64,000 nt of DNA from positions 26,584-90,583 of the forward strand of contig JAFRTU010000009.1 of NCBI GenBank assembly GCA_017439085.1, given 5' to 3'. Under the pieces are notes generated by a model, which saw only the letters and a program-made list of their open reading frames with translations, did not search any database and was not told where the DNA came from. The translations under genes were made by a program, and so were the position numbers. The stretch is from Clostridia bacterium. Its GTDB lineage: Bacteria; Bacillota; Clostridia; Christensenellales; Christensenellaceae. This document shows positions 8,576-17,019 of the stretch, in pieces (position 1 is the first letter of the stretch; every line of letters begins with the position of its first letter).

Positions 8576-9442
8576 ATGAAAACAGGTAAGTTTTTCAAAT
8601 CACTTCTGGATTATCTGATACTGTTTCTGGCAAGCGTGATCTGCGCAATAGCGCTTTATAACTTTGCTGTTGCATTTAATTTCCCGCTGACCGGATTCTC
8701 AGGATTGGCCATGATCCTGAATTATCTGTTCGGACTTCCTATGGGTATCACGAACATAGCCCTCAATATCCCTGTAGCGATTCTTTGTTATAAAAGGATA
8801 GGCAAAAAGTTCTTCTGGAGATCCGTCTTCTGCACACTTGTTTATTCACTTGCAACGGACTATCTGGCCCCGCTTCTTCCGGTATATAAGGGCAGCATGA
8901 TGCTTTCGGCTTTAAGTTCAGGAGTCCTTGGAGGCTTCGGATACGCGATCATCTACATGAGAAACGCGTCGACGGGAGGAACGGATTTCGTATCAGTATA
9001 TATAAAGGCTATTTTCCCGCACATATCGCTCGGAAAGATACTTTTCTTCGTAGACGGGCTCATTGTTGTGGCAGGCGGTCTCATCATGCAGGACGTTGAC
9101 GGAATCATGTACGGCCTTATAATCAGCTATGTCACAAATACCGTGATAGACAAGATGATGTTCGGAGTTAATGCAGGAAAACTTGCTCTGGTGATCACCG
9201 AGAAGGGACCCGAAGTGGCAAAGGCGATAGATGAGGTGACGGAGAGAGGAGCTACTCTTGTGGACGTAAAAGGGGCATATAAGATGGAACCAAAACAGAT
9301 GGTGCTCTGTGCCTGCAATAATAAGCAGATGTTCCTTATAGAGACAGCGATAAAGAAGGTGGATGAGAACGCATTCACCATCATACTGGAGTCTAACGAA
9401 GTCCATGGAGAAGGGTTTGATGTAACAAGGATAGCAGGATAA
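8576..9442 (+). CDS. YitT family membrane protein (first copy)
   Basis: 288 residues: five or six N-terminal hydrophobic segments (~1-170), then a soluble C-terminal DUF2179-type domain (VNAGKLALVITEKGPEVAKAI...GATLVDVKGAYKMEPKQMVLC). Family hallmarks are FNFPLTGFSGLAMILNYLFGLPMG and NASTGGTDFVSVY. YitT/DUF161 proteins are multi-copy in Firmicutes and their transport substrate is not settled. The start at 8576 is chosen because AAAGGA at 8564-8569 is spaced for it; an in-frame ATG at 8561 has no such site. A same-length paralogue lies at 26462-27328. Fourteen bases separate it from the M24 peptidase, so the two are probably cotranscribed. Confidence 0.88.
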   Translation: MKTGKFFKSLLDYLILFLASVICAIALYNFAVAFNFPLTGFSGLAMILNYLFGLPMGITNIALNIPVAILCYKRIGKKFFWRSVFCTLVYSLATDYLAPLLPVYKGSMMLSALSSGVLGGFGYAIIYMRNASTGGTDFVSVYIKAIFPHISLGKILFFVDGLIVVAGGLIMQDVDGIMYGLIISYVTNTVIDKMMFGVNAGKLALVITEKGPEVAKAIDEVTERGATLVDVKGAYKMEPKQMVLCACNNKQMFLIETAIKKVDENAFTIILESNEVHGEGFDVTRIAG

Positions 9443-9456
9443 TAGGAGGTTTATTC

Positions 9457-10527
9457 ATGAGCATATATTCAGAGAGGCTGTTAGGAGTACAGGATAAGAT
9501 CAGGAAAACAGGGCTTGAGGCCGCAGTAATCTGTGAGCCCACATCTATCAGATACCTGCTCAACAGGAATTTCGTCCATGTTGGGGAGAGACTCATGGCT
9601 CTTGCGGTTCCGAAAGAAGGAAAGAGCATACTCTTCATTAACAGGCTGTTTCCCGTTTCGGGAGATGAGAGTTTTGATGTAGTATATCATGATGATACGG
9701 AGATAGCGACGGAAGGGCTGGCACGTTTTCTGCCTTCCGGAAAGATAGGGATAGACAGGTTCCTTTACTCCCAGTTCCTGATACAGCTCCTCGAACAGAG
9801 AAACGACATCGTTCCAAAAGTGGGTTCCTATGTCGTAGAGGAACTGAGGATGATAAAGGGAGAAGATGAAAAGGAACTCATGAGAAGAGCTTCCGTTCTT
9901 AACGATGAGATAATCGCAAAAGTTCCGGAACTCATAAGACCGGGAATGACGGAACTGGAGCTCGCGGACCTTCTTATAGCAGAATACAAGAAAGTTGGAG
10001 AGCCCTGGGCCCCGCTCGTGGGATTCGGACCTGGAGCAGCTGATCCCCATCACGTAAACAGCGATACAGTAATAAGCCCCGGTGTGGTGCTTGTCGATGC
10101 CGGCCAGGAAACAAACGGATATTTCTCAGATATGACAAGGACTTTTTTCTATAAGGAAGTTTCTGAAGAAGAGAGAAAGGTATATGAGATAGTCAAGGAA
10201 GCAAACAGAAGGGGCAAGGCAGCGGTGAAACCTGGAGTGAGATTCTGTGACGTGGATGCCGCAGCAAGGGATTATATTACCGAGATGGGGTATGGAGAGT
10301 ATTTTACTCACAGACTCGGTCACAATATCGGAATGCAGCTTCATGAAGAACCTTCCGTATCTGCTTCGAATACCGGAACAGTGGAAGAGGGAATGACTTT
10401 CAGCATAGAGCCCGGCATCTATCTTCCCGGTAAATTCGGAGTCAGGATCGAGGATCTGGTACTAGTGACAAAGGATGGATGTGAAGTCCTGAACAGCTAT
10501 CCGAGAGAGATACAGATAATAGGCTGA
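9457..10527 (+). CDS. M24 family Xaa-Pro peptidase
   Basis: Creatinase/prolidase-fold metallopeptidase of 356 residues that should release N-terminal residues ahead of proline in cytoplasmic peptides. The N-terminal domain (~1-125) is the non-catalytic creatinase_N half. The C-terminal pita-bread domain carries the five dimetal ligands in order: D in VLVDAGQE, D in FSDMTRT, H in HRLGHNIG, E in SIEPGIY and E in VRIEDLV. TAGGAGGT precedes the ATG. Follows yitT closely and is closed by the terminator at 10567-10608. It could be named prolidase (PepQ) or aminopeptidase P; the short length favours the PepQ-like clade. Confidence 0.9.
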   Translation: MSIYSERLLGVQDKIRKTGLEAAVICEPTSIRYLLNRNFVHVGERLMALAVPKEGKSILFINRLFPVSGDESFDVVYHDDTEIATEGLARFLPSGKIGIDRFLYSQFLIQLLEQRNDIVPKVGSYVVEELRMIKGEDEKELMRRASVLNDEIIAKVPELIRPGMTELELADLLIAEYKKVGEPWAPLVGFGPGAADPHHVNSDTVISPGVVLVDAGQETNGYFSDMTRTFFYKEVSEEERKVYEIVKEANRRGKAAVKPGVRFCDVDAAARDYITEMGYGEYFTHRLGHNIGMQLHEEPSVSASNTGTVEEGMTFSIEPGIYLPGKFGVRIEDLVLVTKDGCEVLNSYPREIQIIG

Positions 10528-10566
10528 CCTATAGAAAACAACGTGCCAATAAGACCGGAACAAATC

Positions 10567-10608
10567 AAAAAGCCTTTTTGCCTGAAGAACAGGCGAAAGG
10601 CTTTTTTT
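10567..10608 (+). terminator. Intrinsic terminator after the M24 peptidase
   Basis: AAAAAGCC (10567-10574) with inner CCTG (10581-10584) pairs with CAGG (10590-10593) and GGCTTTTTTT (10599-10608). It insulates the citrate operon promoter 10 bases downstream. Confidence 0.85.
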
Positions 10609-10617
10609 GTTAGGCTC

Positions 10618-10645
10618 TTTACAATATCTCACGTAAGTGTATAAT
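10618..10645 (+). promoter_or_regulatory. Promoter of the citrate/2-oxoglutarate operon
   Basis: TTTACA (10618-10623), 16-base spacer, perfect TATAAT (10640-10645). The -10 and predicted start lie inside the palindrome at 10637-10670. Confidence 0.75.
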
Positions 10646-10670
10646 TGTATACATGTATACAATTATACAC
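10637..10670. promoter_or_regulatory. Perfect 34-bp palindrome, probable operator for the operon's GntR regulator
   Basis: All 34 bases are self-complementary. Each half holds ATTGTATAC, so TTGTATACA and TGTATACAA flank the central dyad. TNGTATACNA-type cores are typical of FadR/VanR-branch GntR proteins, and such a regulator is encoded at 12128-12796. The site covers the -10 and start region, which predicts repression by blocking polymerase. Which protein binds is inference. Confidence 0.75.
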
Positions 10671-10715
10671 TGGGCGGCACCCAAAGGATGCCGCTTTCAA
10701 GAAGGAGGTAAACAG

Positions 10716-12095
10716 ATGCTTGAATTATCGAAAAAGACTAATCTGCTGGAGCAGAATCAGTATAGATATTCCCTTCAGGATGTGGAGAACCCTAACCTCT
10801 ATAGAGATGTGTACAGTTATGAAGAAGTACCCAAGGTCGCGTTCAACCACAGGCGCGTGCCAATGAACATGCCTGAAGAGATATGGATAACGGATACAAC
10901 ATTTCGTGACGGACAGCAATCCATAAACCCGTATACGGTAAAGCAGATAGTAGATCTGTATAAGCTTATGAGCAAGCTCGGCGGACCTTATGGGATAATC
11001 CGTCAGACCGAATTTTTTGTATACAGCGATCGTGACAGAGAAGCTATTCGTCAGTGTCAGGAGCTCGGGTTACGCTTTCCAGAGATCACTTCGTGGATAA
11101 GAGCTTCGAGAGAAGACTTCAAACTGGTGAAAGATCTTGGAATAAGAGAAACGGGGATACTCGTTTCCTGCTCTGACTATCATATATTCAAGAAACTGAA
11201 GATGACGCGTAAACAGGCGATGGAGATGTACCTGGCGACAGTGAAAGACGCATTCGATGCCGGTGTCATGCCACGCTGTCATCTTGAGGACATAACCCGA
11301 GCAGATTTCTACGGTTTCGTGGTTCCTTTCGTGAATGAACTCACGAAGCTTTCAAAAGAGGCAGGCATCCCGGTACGTATACGTGCATGCGATACAATGG
11401 GATACGGCGTGCCATATACGGAAGTTGCTTTGCCAAGATCCGTTGCAGGCATAGTCTATGGTCTTCAGCATTATTCGGACGTAGAGAGCGAGATGCTCGA
11501 ATGGCACGGACATAACGATTTCTATAAGGCAGTGGCAAATGCTTCCACAGCCTGGCTCTACGGTGCCTGTGCCGTAAACTGCACCCTTCTGGGAATAGGA
11601 GAAAGAACCGGAAACGTGCCGCTGGAGGCCATGGTCTTCGAATATGCTTCATTAAGAGGTTCTATGGACGGGATGGATCCGACGGTCATTACTGAAATAG
11701 GCGATTATTACAGGAATGAGATAGGCTACAAGCTTCCTCCAATGACTCCTTTCGTGGGAAGGAACTTCAATCTCACCCGTGCAGGCATCCATGCTGACGG
11801 ACTCCTCAAGGATGAGGAGATATATAACATCTTCGATACAGAGAAACTCCTTAACCGTCCTGCTATGGTGATGATCAACAAGAACTCGGGTCTTGCCGGG
11901 ATAGCATACTGGATGAACCAGAATTATCATCTCAAGGGAGACGCAAAGATAGACAAGCAGGATCCGATAGTACATATGTTGAAGGACTGGGTGGATAGCG
12001 AATATGCCGGGGGAAGAACATCGACTCTTTCGACCGAGGAGCTTGAAGGCAAGATAGAGGAATTCTCCGATGGATTCTATAAAAGACAGGCATAA
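10716..12095 (+). CDS. Re-type citrate synthase (isopropylmalate/homocitrate synthase family)
   Basis: 459-residue DRE-TIM (HMGL-like) enzyme. As I recall it, the sequence follows the Re-citrate synthase of Clostridium kluyveri closely along its whole length: NLLEQNQY, PNLYRDVYSYEEVPK, NHRRVPMNMPEEIWITD, the catalytic TTFRDGQQ (residues 61-68), SWIRASREDFKLVKDLGI, LEWHGHNDFY (metal-binding HGHND at 264-268) and GRNFNLTRAGIHADG. It would condense oxaloacetate and acetyl-CoA to citrate in anaerobes lacking ordinary Si-citrate synthase. The following isocitrate dehydrogenase and aconitase-family genes support citrate over homocitrate. AAGGAGG sets the start at 10716; the frame extends 21 codons further, into the palindrome, without a ribosome-binding site. 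Confidence 0.82.
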   Translation: MLELSKKTNLLEQNQYRYSLQDVENPNLYRDVYSYEEVPKVAFNHRRVPMNMPEEIWITDTTFRDGQQSINPYTVKQIVDLYKLMSKLGGPYGIIRQTEFFVYSDRDREAIRQCQELGLRFPEITSWIRASREDFKLVKDLGIRETGILVSCSDYHIFKKLKMTRKQAMEMYLATVKDAFDAGVMPRCHLEDITRADFYGFVVPFVNELTKLSKEAGIPVRIRACDTMGYGVPYTEVALPRSVAGIVYGLQHYSDVESEMLEWHGHNDFYKAVANASTAWLYGACAVNCTLLGIGERTGNVPLEAMVFEYASLRGSMDGMDPTVITEIGDYYRNEIGYKLPPMTPFVGRNFNLTRAGIHADGLLKDEEIYNIFDTEKLLNRPAMVMINKNSGLAGIAYWMNQNYHLKGDAKIDKQDPIVHMLKDWVDSEYAGGRTSTLSTEELEGKIEEFSDGFYKRQA

Positions 12096-12127
12096 GTGAA
12101 ACAGAAATATTACCGGAGGTACCGAAC

Positions 12128-12796
12128 ATGACAGTATTAAGAGATCACAGAACTGTTTCCATAGCGGATCAGATTTTTGAGCAGCTTGAGAAGGAGATCC
12201 TGAGTGGAAAGTATCAGAGAGGAGAGATCACCAGCGAACTGAAATTATCCCAGGAACTGGGAGTAAGCAGAACGCCCGTAAGGGAAGCACTAAGGAGACT
12301 CGAGCAGGAGCATATCATAAAGGATAACGGCAGAGGGATCGAGATAATAGGCATCAGCAGGGAAGACATGCTCGACATGTATGACATCAGGATCCAGCTG
12401 GAGGGGATAGCTGCAGCACGAGCTGCGGAACATGTGACTGATGAACAGCTTAAGGAGATGCAGGACACATTGGAACTTCAGCGCTTCTATATAGAGAGGA
12501 CAGGGACCACTGGAGAATATGCAGATGACATCAAGGACATGGACTCCAGATTCCACGAACTAGTATACGAGAGCTGTGGCAGCATGGCATACTGTGATAC
12601 TCTGCTGGCCATGCATAGAAAGATGACCAAGTTCCGTAAGGCTTCGCTCAGCAAGAAGAGCAGGGCAACACAGTCATATCAGGAACACATTGCAATACTG
12701 GAGGCTTTGATGGCTCATGAGCCTGAACTTGCACGTTCCAGGATGACACAGCATGTTATAAATGCCAGAGACAATATAAAAGGCATTCAGGAATAA
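12128..12796 (+). CDS. GntR/FadR-branch transcriptional regulator (FCD domain)
   Basis: 222 residues. The N-terminal winged helix (~8-72) contains SIADQIFEQLEKEIL, SGKYQRGEITSELKLSQELGVSRTPVREALRRLE and DNGRGIEI. The C-terminal FCD ligand domain (~80-215) has DMYDIRIQLEGIAAARAA and histidines and acidic residues spaced for metal binding (DSRFHELV, QEHIAIL, QHVINAR). It sits between citrate synthase and isocitrate dehydrogenase on the same strand with GGAGGTACC before its ATG, so it is part of the operon and probably autoregulates through the palindrome at 10637-10670. FCD effectors are often organic acids; citrate or 2-oxoglutarate would be a reasonable guess. Confidence 0.88.
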   Translation: MTVLRDHRTVSIADQIFEQLEKEILSGKYQRGEITSELKLSQELGVSRTPVREALRRLEQEHIIKDNGRGIEIIGISREDMLDMYDIRIQLEGIAAARAAEHVTDEQLKEMQDTLELQRFYIERTGTTGEYADDIKDMDSRFHELVYESCGSMAYCDTLLAMHRKMTKFRKASLSKKSRATQSYQEHIAILEALMAHEPELARSRMTQHVINARDNIKGIQE

Positions 12797-12815
12797 GGAA
12801 AAGGTGGGCAGTACG

Positions 12816-13979
12816 ATGAAGAACAGGTATGAAGAGATTTTGGACAGAGCTGCGGTTCACTTCAGGGAACTGCTCAGAGGACAGCTTGAAAGAGAAGACA
12901 GGATGGAGACGGCTGCTCCGGCAAAGGATTTCTCGAATCTGGAGAAGATCGTGATAGGAGTATGCGGAGGAGACGGCATTGGACCGATAATAATGGACTC
13001 TGCAAAGACCGTCATAACAAGCCTGTTATCTGAAGAGATCGCTGCAGGCAGAGTGGAAATAAGGGAGATAAATGGACTTACCCTTGAGAACAGGCTTGAA
13101 AAGAATAAGGCGGTTCCGGACGATGTACTGGAAGAGATCAAAAAATGTGATGTTCTCCTAAAAGGCCCTACAACCACACCACAGGGGGCTAATACACTCG
13201 GCAGTGCAAATGTAAAACTGAGAAGGGAACTGGATCTGTATGCGAACGTCAGGCCTGTAAAAGTCCCTGAGCTTGGGATAGACTGGTGTTTCTTCCGTGA
13301 GAATACGGAAGGAGAATATGCCCTCGGAGGAGACGGACTGGAGATCCCGGGCAAACTTTCCATGGATTTCAAGGTCACCACGGAAGCCGGGACCAGAAGG
13401 ATAGCAAGAGCAGCTTTTGAATACGCAAAAAGCAATGGAAAGACCAAGGTCGCGATAGTTACCAAGAACAATGTCATAAAGAAAACAGACGGGAACTTTT
13501 CACGGATATGTCACGAAGTGGCTGAGGATTATCCGGGCATAACTGCAAGTGACTATATAGCTGACATAGTGACAGCCAGTCTCATAGACCCATATCGCCA
13601 GAAGGATTATGAAGTATTTGTGCTTCCAAACCTTTACGGAGACATCATCACCGACGAGGCAGCTCAACTTCAGGGCGGGGTCGGAACGGCAGGAAGCTCA
13701 AACATCGGAGATCAGTATGCAATGTTCGAGGCAATTCACGGGTCCGCTCCGAGGAAGATAGAAAGGGGAGAGGGAGATTACTCCAACCCAACCAGCATCA
13801 TCAAGGCTGCGGAGTTCATGCTTAGGCATGTAGGACTTAATGACAAGGCCGACAGACTTGAAAAGGCAATGGAGATATGCTGTGATACTGAAAAGAAAGT
13901 GGTGGTTACCGGCCACAGGGACGGAGCGACCTGTATGGAATTCACAGACTACATCCTGAGCACACTAGAAAAGCTCTGA
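12816..13979 (+). CDS. Isocitrate/isopropylmalate dehydrogenase family, probably NAD-dependent isocitrate dehydrogenase
   Basis: 387-residue beta-decarboxylating dehydrogenase that would convert isocitrate to 2-oxoglutarate. GGDGIGP opens the fold. The substrate-binding arginines lie in S-A-N-V-K-L-R-R-E-L-D-L-Y-A-N-V-R-P; RENTEGEYA, the catalytic-region Lys in VTKNNVIKKTDG, and PNLYGDIITDEAAQLQGG with its metal-binding aspartates follow. HGSAPRKIERGEGDYSNPTS is the cofactor loop and lacks the Lys/Tyr pattern usual in NADP enzymes, so NAD is inferred. AAGGTGG before ATG 12816 decides the start; an in-frame GTG at 12804 has no suitable site. The neighbours (Re-citrate synthase, aconitase family) argue for isocitrate over 3-isopropylmalate. 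Confidence 0.8.
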   Translation: MKNRYEEILDRAAVHFRELLRGQLEREDRMETAAPAKDFSNLEKIVIGVCGGDGIGPIIMDSAKTVITSLLSEEIAAGRVEIREINGLTLENRLEKNKAVPDDVLEEIKKCDVLLKGPTTTPQGANTLGSANVKLRRELDLYANVRPVKVPELGIDWCFFRENTEGEYALGGDGLEIPGKLSMDFKVTTEAGTRRIARAAFEYAKSNGKTKVAIVTKNNVIKKTDGNFSRICHEVAEDYPGITASDYIADIVTASLIDPYRQKDYEVFVLPNLYGDIITDEAAQLQGGVGTAGSSNIGDQYAMFEAIHGSAPRKIERGEGDYSNPTSIIKAAEFMLRHVGLNDKADRLEKAMEICCDTEKKVVVTGHRDGATCMEFTDYILSTLEKL

Positions 13980-14008
13980 ATATGGTCAAAACAAGGGTTT
14001 ATCTGTTT

Positions 14009-14038
14009 TTGTAAAAGCATTAAAATCAAAGATATAAA
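14009..14038 (+). promoter_or_regulatory. Candidate internal promoter before the aconitase-family gene
   Basis: In the 98-base gap after isocitrate dehydrogenase: TTGTAA (14009-14014), 18-base spacer, TATAAA (14033-14038). ATGGTCAA occurs on both sides of it. No terminator is seen in the gap, so read-through is also likely. Confidence 0.4.
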
Positions 14039-14077
14039 GACCGTAAATGGTCAATTATTACCTCAGAGGTGCAGGAA

Positions 14078-16384
14078 ATGATAAGACTATTCGAAAAAGG
14101 AGTATTTGTAACAAAAGGAGAGAAGGTGTTCGATACTCTTGAAGAGATGACTTCTTTTACAGGAATGTCGGTAAGTAATCCGTCAGGAGATGTCCTCTTT
14201 GGAGAGGCCGCAAAAAAAGAGGCTTCCAGGAATACGATGGCTTACGGGATACTCAAGGCTCATAACATCTCAGACGACATGGAGCATCTGAAACTTAAAT
14301 TCGATAGTCTTACAAGCCATGACATAACCTATGTGGGTATTATACAGACAGCAAGGGCTTCAGGTCTCAAGGAGTTTCCCATACCATATATTCTTACAAA
14401 CTGTCACAACAGTCTCTGTGCAGTCGGAGGGACCATAAATGAGGATGACCATAAGTTTGCTCTCTCAGCTGCCCATAAATATGGAGGCATCTACGTTCCT
14501 GTGAATCTCGGCAACATCCACAGTATAAACAGAGAACTCATGGCCGGGAGCGGAAAGATGATCCTCGGCTCAGACTCTCATACCAGATACGGTGCACTTG
14601 GCTGTATGGCAGTGGGAGAAGGCGGTGGAGAACTTGCAAAGCAGCTTCTGAACAGAACGTATGATTTTACTCGCCCGGAGACAATAGCAATATATCTTAC
14701 CGGAAAACCAAAACCCGGTGTAGGACCGCAGGATGTGGCATTGTCGATCGTAGGAGCGGTGTATAAGAGCGGATATGTCAAGAACAAGGTCATGGAGTTT
14801 GTAGGTCCTGGAATACATGAACTGTCCATAGAATACAGGAACGCCATAGATGTCATGACCACTGAGACCACATGCTGGAGCTCAATATGGATGACAGATG
14901 AGGAGACTGAAAGATATTACAGGCTCGTCGGGCGTCCAAATGACTATCATGAGGTCCGTCCGGGAACCGTTGCATACTATGACGGATGCGTATATGTCGA
15001 TCTTTCCACAATCGAGTGTACCATAGCCCTTCCGATGCATCCTTCAAATATCTATACAATAAGGGAACTGAAGGAGAATGCTGCCGATATACTTCATGAG
15101 ACTGAGGTCAACATGAACAGACAGATAAAGGGAGCTTCTTTCGACCTGATGAGCAAGCTAAGATCAGACGGACAGATAGAAGTTCAGCAGGGAGAGATAG
15201 CTGGCTGTTCAGGAGGAACATTTGACGGAATAATGGCAGCAACTGACATCCTGAGAGGAAAGACCATTGGAAACGGAGCTTTCAGTTTGAGCATATATCC
15301 CGGCAGTATGCCAACCCTTGCCGCATTGGTGAGAAATGGAGCAGTTTCCGACCTTATTTCTGCAGGTGCCGTTATAAGAGAGTGTTTCTGCGGACCGTGC
15401 TTTGGAGCAGGTGACTGTCCTGCAAACGGAGAGTTTTCGATAAGACATACCACGAGGAACTTCCCGAATCGAGAAGGCTCGAAACCTGATGAAGGCCAGA
15501 TGGCTGCAGTTGCCCTTATGGACAGCCGTTCGATAGCTGCTACTGCTGCGGCGGGAGGTATACTCACTGCTGCAACGGATCTTGACATAGAGTACAGTGT
15601 TCCTGAATATGAATTTGACAGCCGTATATATGAGACCAGGATATTCAACGGGTGGGGAAGACCTGAACCGGAGAAGGACCTGTTCTTCGGCCCGAACATA
15701 AAGGACTGGCCTGATATGCCTGAGATGTCAGATGACATGCTCTTAAGAGTGTGCAGCTATATAGATGATCCTGTGACGACTACGGATGAACTCATCCCAT
15801 CCGGAGAGACTTCGAGCTATCGGTCGAACCCGGAAAGACTTTCAGACTTTGCTCTTTTTAAGAGAGACCCCCTCTATGCAGGAAGGAGTAAGGAAGTCAG
15901 GAGCATGGACAGGGCCCGCATTGAGGAAGGAGTCATTCCGGACGAGATCATGAAAGTATATGATTCCCTGAAAAAGGTCGGAATAAGTGTGGATCCTGTA
16001 AAGACAAACATAGGTTCTACCATCTTTGCCAACATGCCCGGTGATGGCTCAGCGAGGGAACAGGCCGCATCGTGTCAGAGGGTTCTCGGGGCATCAGCAA
16101 ACTTTGCAAGGCAGTATGCAACAAAACGTTATCGTTCCAACTGCATCAACTGGGGAATGGTACCATTCCTGATAGACGATCCCGAGATCATAGAGAATGG
16201 AGATCATATATTCGTTCCCGATATAAGGAAGGCAATAGCCGAGAACAAGGAAGAGATTCAGGCATATTGCATCAAGAAAGACGGTCAGGTCATACCTTTC
16301 ATGACGGCTACAGGTCCCCTTACGGAAGACGAACGCCAGATAATAATAGATGGCTGTCTGATCAACTACTACAGATTACACTGA
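14078..16384 (+). CDS. Aconitase-family hydratase (YbhJ-like)
   Basis: 768-residue [4Fe-4S] hydro-lyase of the aconitase superfamily, placed to isomerise citrate to isocitrate. Active-site features include TNCHNSLCAVGG, ILGSDSHTRYGALG, a GxxAxxS-type stretch and the cluster-ligand region CFCGPCFGAGDCPANGEFS. The C-terminal swivel domain (~600-768) carries NIGSTIFANMPGDGSAREQAA and the RYRSNCINWGMVPF motif. It matches the long clostridial 'hydratase' related to E. coli YbhJ better than classical AcnA or LeuC/LeuD. The start at 14078 follows AGAGGTG; an in-frame GTG at 14069 is unlikely. The location downstream of citrate synthase and isocitrate dehydrogenase is the main evidence for citrate as substrate. 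Confidence 0.8.
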   Translation: MIRLFEKGVFVTKGEKVFDTLEEMTSFTGMSVSNPSGDVLFGEAAKKEASRNTMAYGILKAHNISDDMEHLKLKFDSLTSHDITYVGIIQTARASGLKEFPIPYILTNCHNSLCAVGGTINEDDHKFALSAAHKYGGIYVPVNLGNIHSINRELMAGSGKMILGSDSHTRYGALGCMAVGEGGGELAKQLLNRTYDFTRPETIAIYLTGKPKPGVGPQDVALSIVGAVYKSGYVKNKVMEFVGPGIHELSIEYRNAIDVMTTETTCWSSIWMTDEETERYYRLVGRPNDYHEVRPGTVAYYDGCVYVDLSTIECTIALPMHPSNIYTIRELKENAADILHETEVNMNRQIKGASFDLMSKLRSDGQIEVQQGEIAGCSGGTFDGIMAATDILRGKTIGNGAFSLSIYPGSMPTLAALVRNGAVSDLISAGAVIRECFCGPCFGAGDCPANGEFSIRHTTRNFPNREGSKPDEGQMAAVALMDSRSIAATAAAGGILTAATDLDIEYSVPEYEFDSRIYETRIFNGWGRPEPEKDLFFGPNIKDWPDMPEMSDDMLLRVCSYIDDPVTTTDELIPSGETSSYRSNPERLSDFALFKRDPLYAGRSKEVRSMDRARIEEGVIPDEIMKVYDSLKKVGISVDPVKTNIGSTIFANMPGDGSAREQAASCQRVLGASANFARQYATKRYRSNCINWGMVPFLIDDPEIIENGDHIFVPDIRKAIAENKEEIQAYCIKKDGQVIPFMTATGPLTEDERQIIIDGCLINYYRLH

Positions 16385-16403
16385 CATATTCCGAGAGGTA
16401 CAG

Positions 16404-16964
16404 ATGAACGTATACGATTTTGACAAGACCATATATGACCATGACAGCACATGGGATTTTTATAAGTACACGCTAAAGAGACATCCATCAGTATTGAAAT
16501 ACATATTGAAGCAGGGAATGGCTGCGCTGAAGTATGTGCTTAAGATATGGGACAAGACTCGTATGAAAGAAGTCTTCTATCTGTTCCTAAGGGAAATCGA
16601 TGATATAGACAGGGAAGTCGAAGAATTCTGGGATTCTCATGAAAAATATATCCACAAATGGTATCTGGACCAGAGAAGAGAAGATGATGTCGTAATATCA
16701 GCCTCTCCGGAGTTTATAATAAAATCCATCTGTTCAAGGTTGGGCGTGAAATACGCCTATGCTTCAAAAGTGGATAAAAAAACAGGAAAATATGATGGAA
16801 TAAACTGTCATGATGTGGAGAAGGTAAGAGTATTCAGGGAGCATTTCCCGGAGGGAGAGATTGACAAGTTTTATTCAGATTCATATTCCGATCTTCCGCT
16901 TGCAAAACTGGCAAAGGAGAGTTTTCTGGTAAAAGGAGAGACTCTGGAACCATGGAAGTTTTGA
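16404..16964 (+). CDS. HAD-IB family phosphatase
   Basis: 186 residues. The HAD nucleophile motif is at the very start (VYDFDKTIYDHDST), with the Asp general acid two residues later replaced by Lys-Thr in the usual D-x-D position: the motif reads D-F-D-K-T. Motif II is ISASPEF, motif III the Lys in G-K-Y-D-G...D-V-E-K, and motif IV FYSDSYSDLPL. The long helical cap between residues 20 and 90 resembles the SerB/PgpA-like HAD-IB group. It begins 19 bases after the hydratase and ends the operon at the terminator 16972-17006. The substrate cannot be read from sequence; a phosphoserine-like or phospholipid head group is possible. Confidence 0.8.
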   Translation: MNVYDFDKTIYDHDSTWDFYKYTLKRHPSVLKYILKQGMAALKYVLKIWDKTRMKEVFYLFLREIDDIDREVEEFWDSHEKYIHKWYLDQRREDDVVISASPEFIIKSICSRLGVKYAYASKVDKKTGKYDGINCHDVEKVRVFREHFPEGEIDKFYSDSYSDLPLAKLAKESFLVKGETLEPWKF

Positions 16965-16971
16965 TAAACGT

Positions 16972-17006
16972 AAAAGAAGAGGCGTTCGATGAACGCCTCT
17001 TCTTTT
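16972..17006. terminator. Bidirectional terminator between HAD-IB and DAG kinase genes
   Basis: Perfect 16-bp stem: 16972-16987 with 16991-17006 and a 3-base loop; both flanks give T-rich 3' ends, serving the two convergent units. Confidence 0.92.
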
Positions 17007-17019
17007 ATATACCGGATCC

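Noticed and set aside
11652..11975. Minus-strand frames opposite the Re-citrate synthase
   Set aside because: Codon-bias shadows with no family features.
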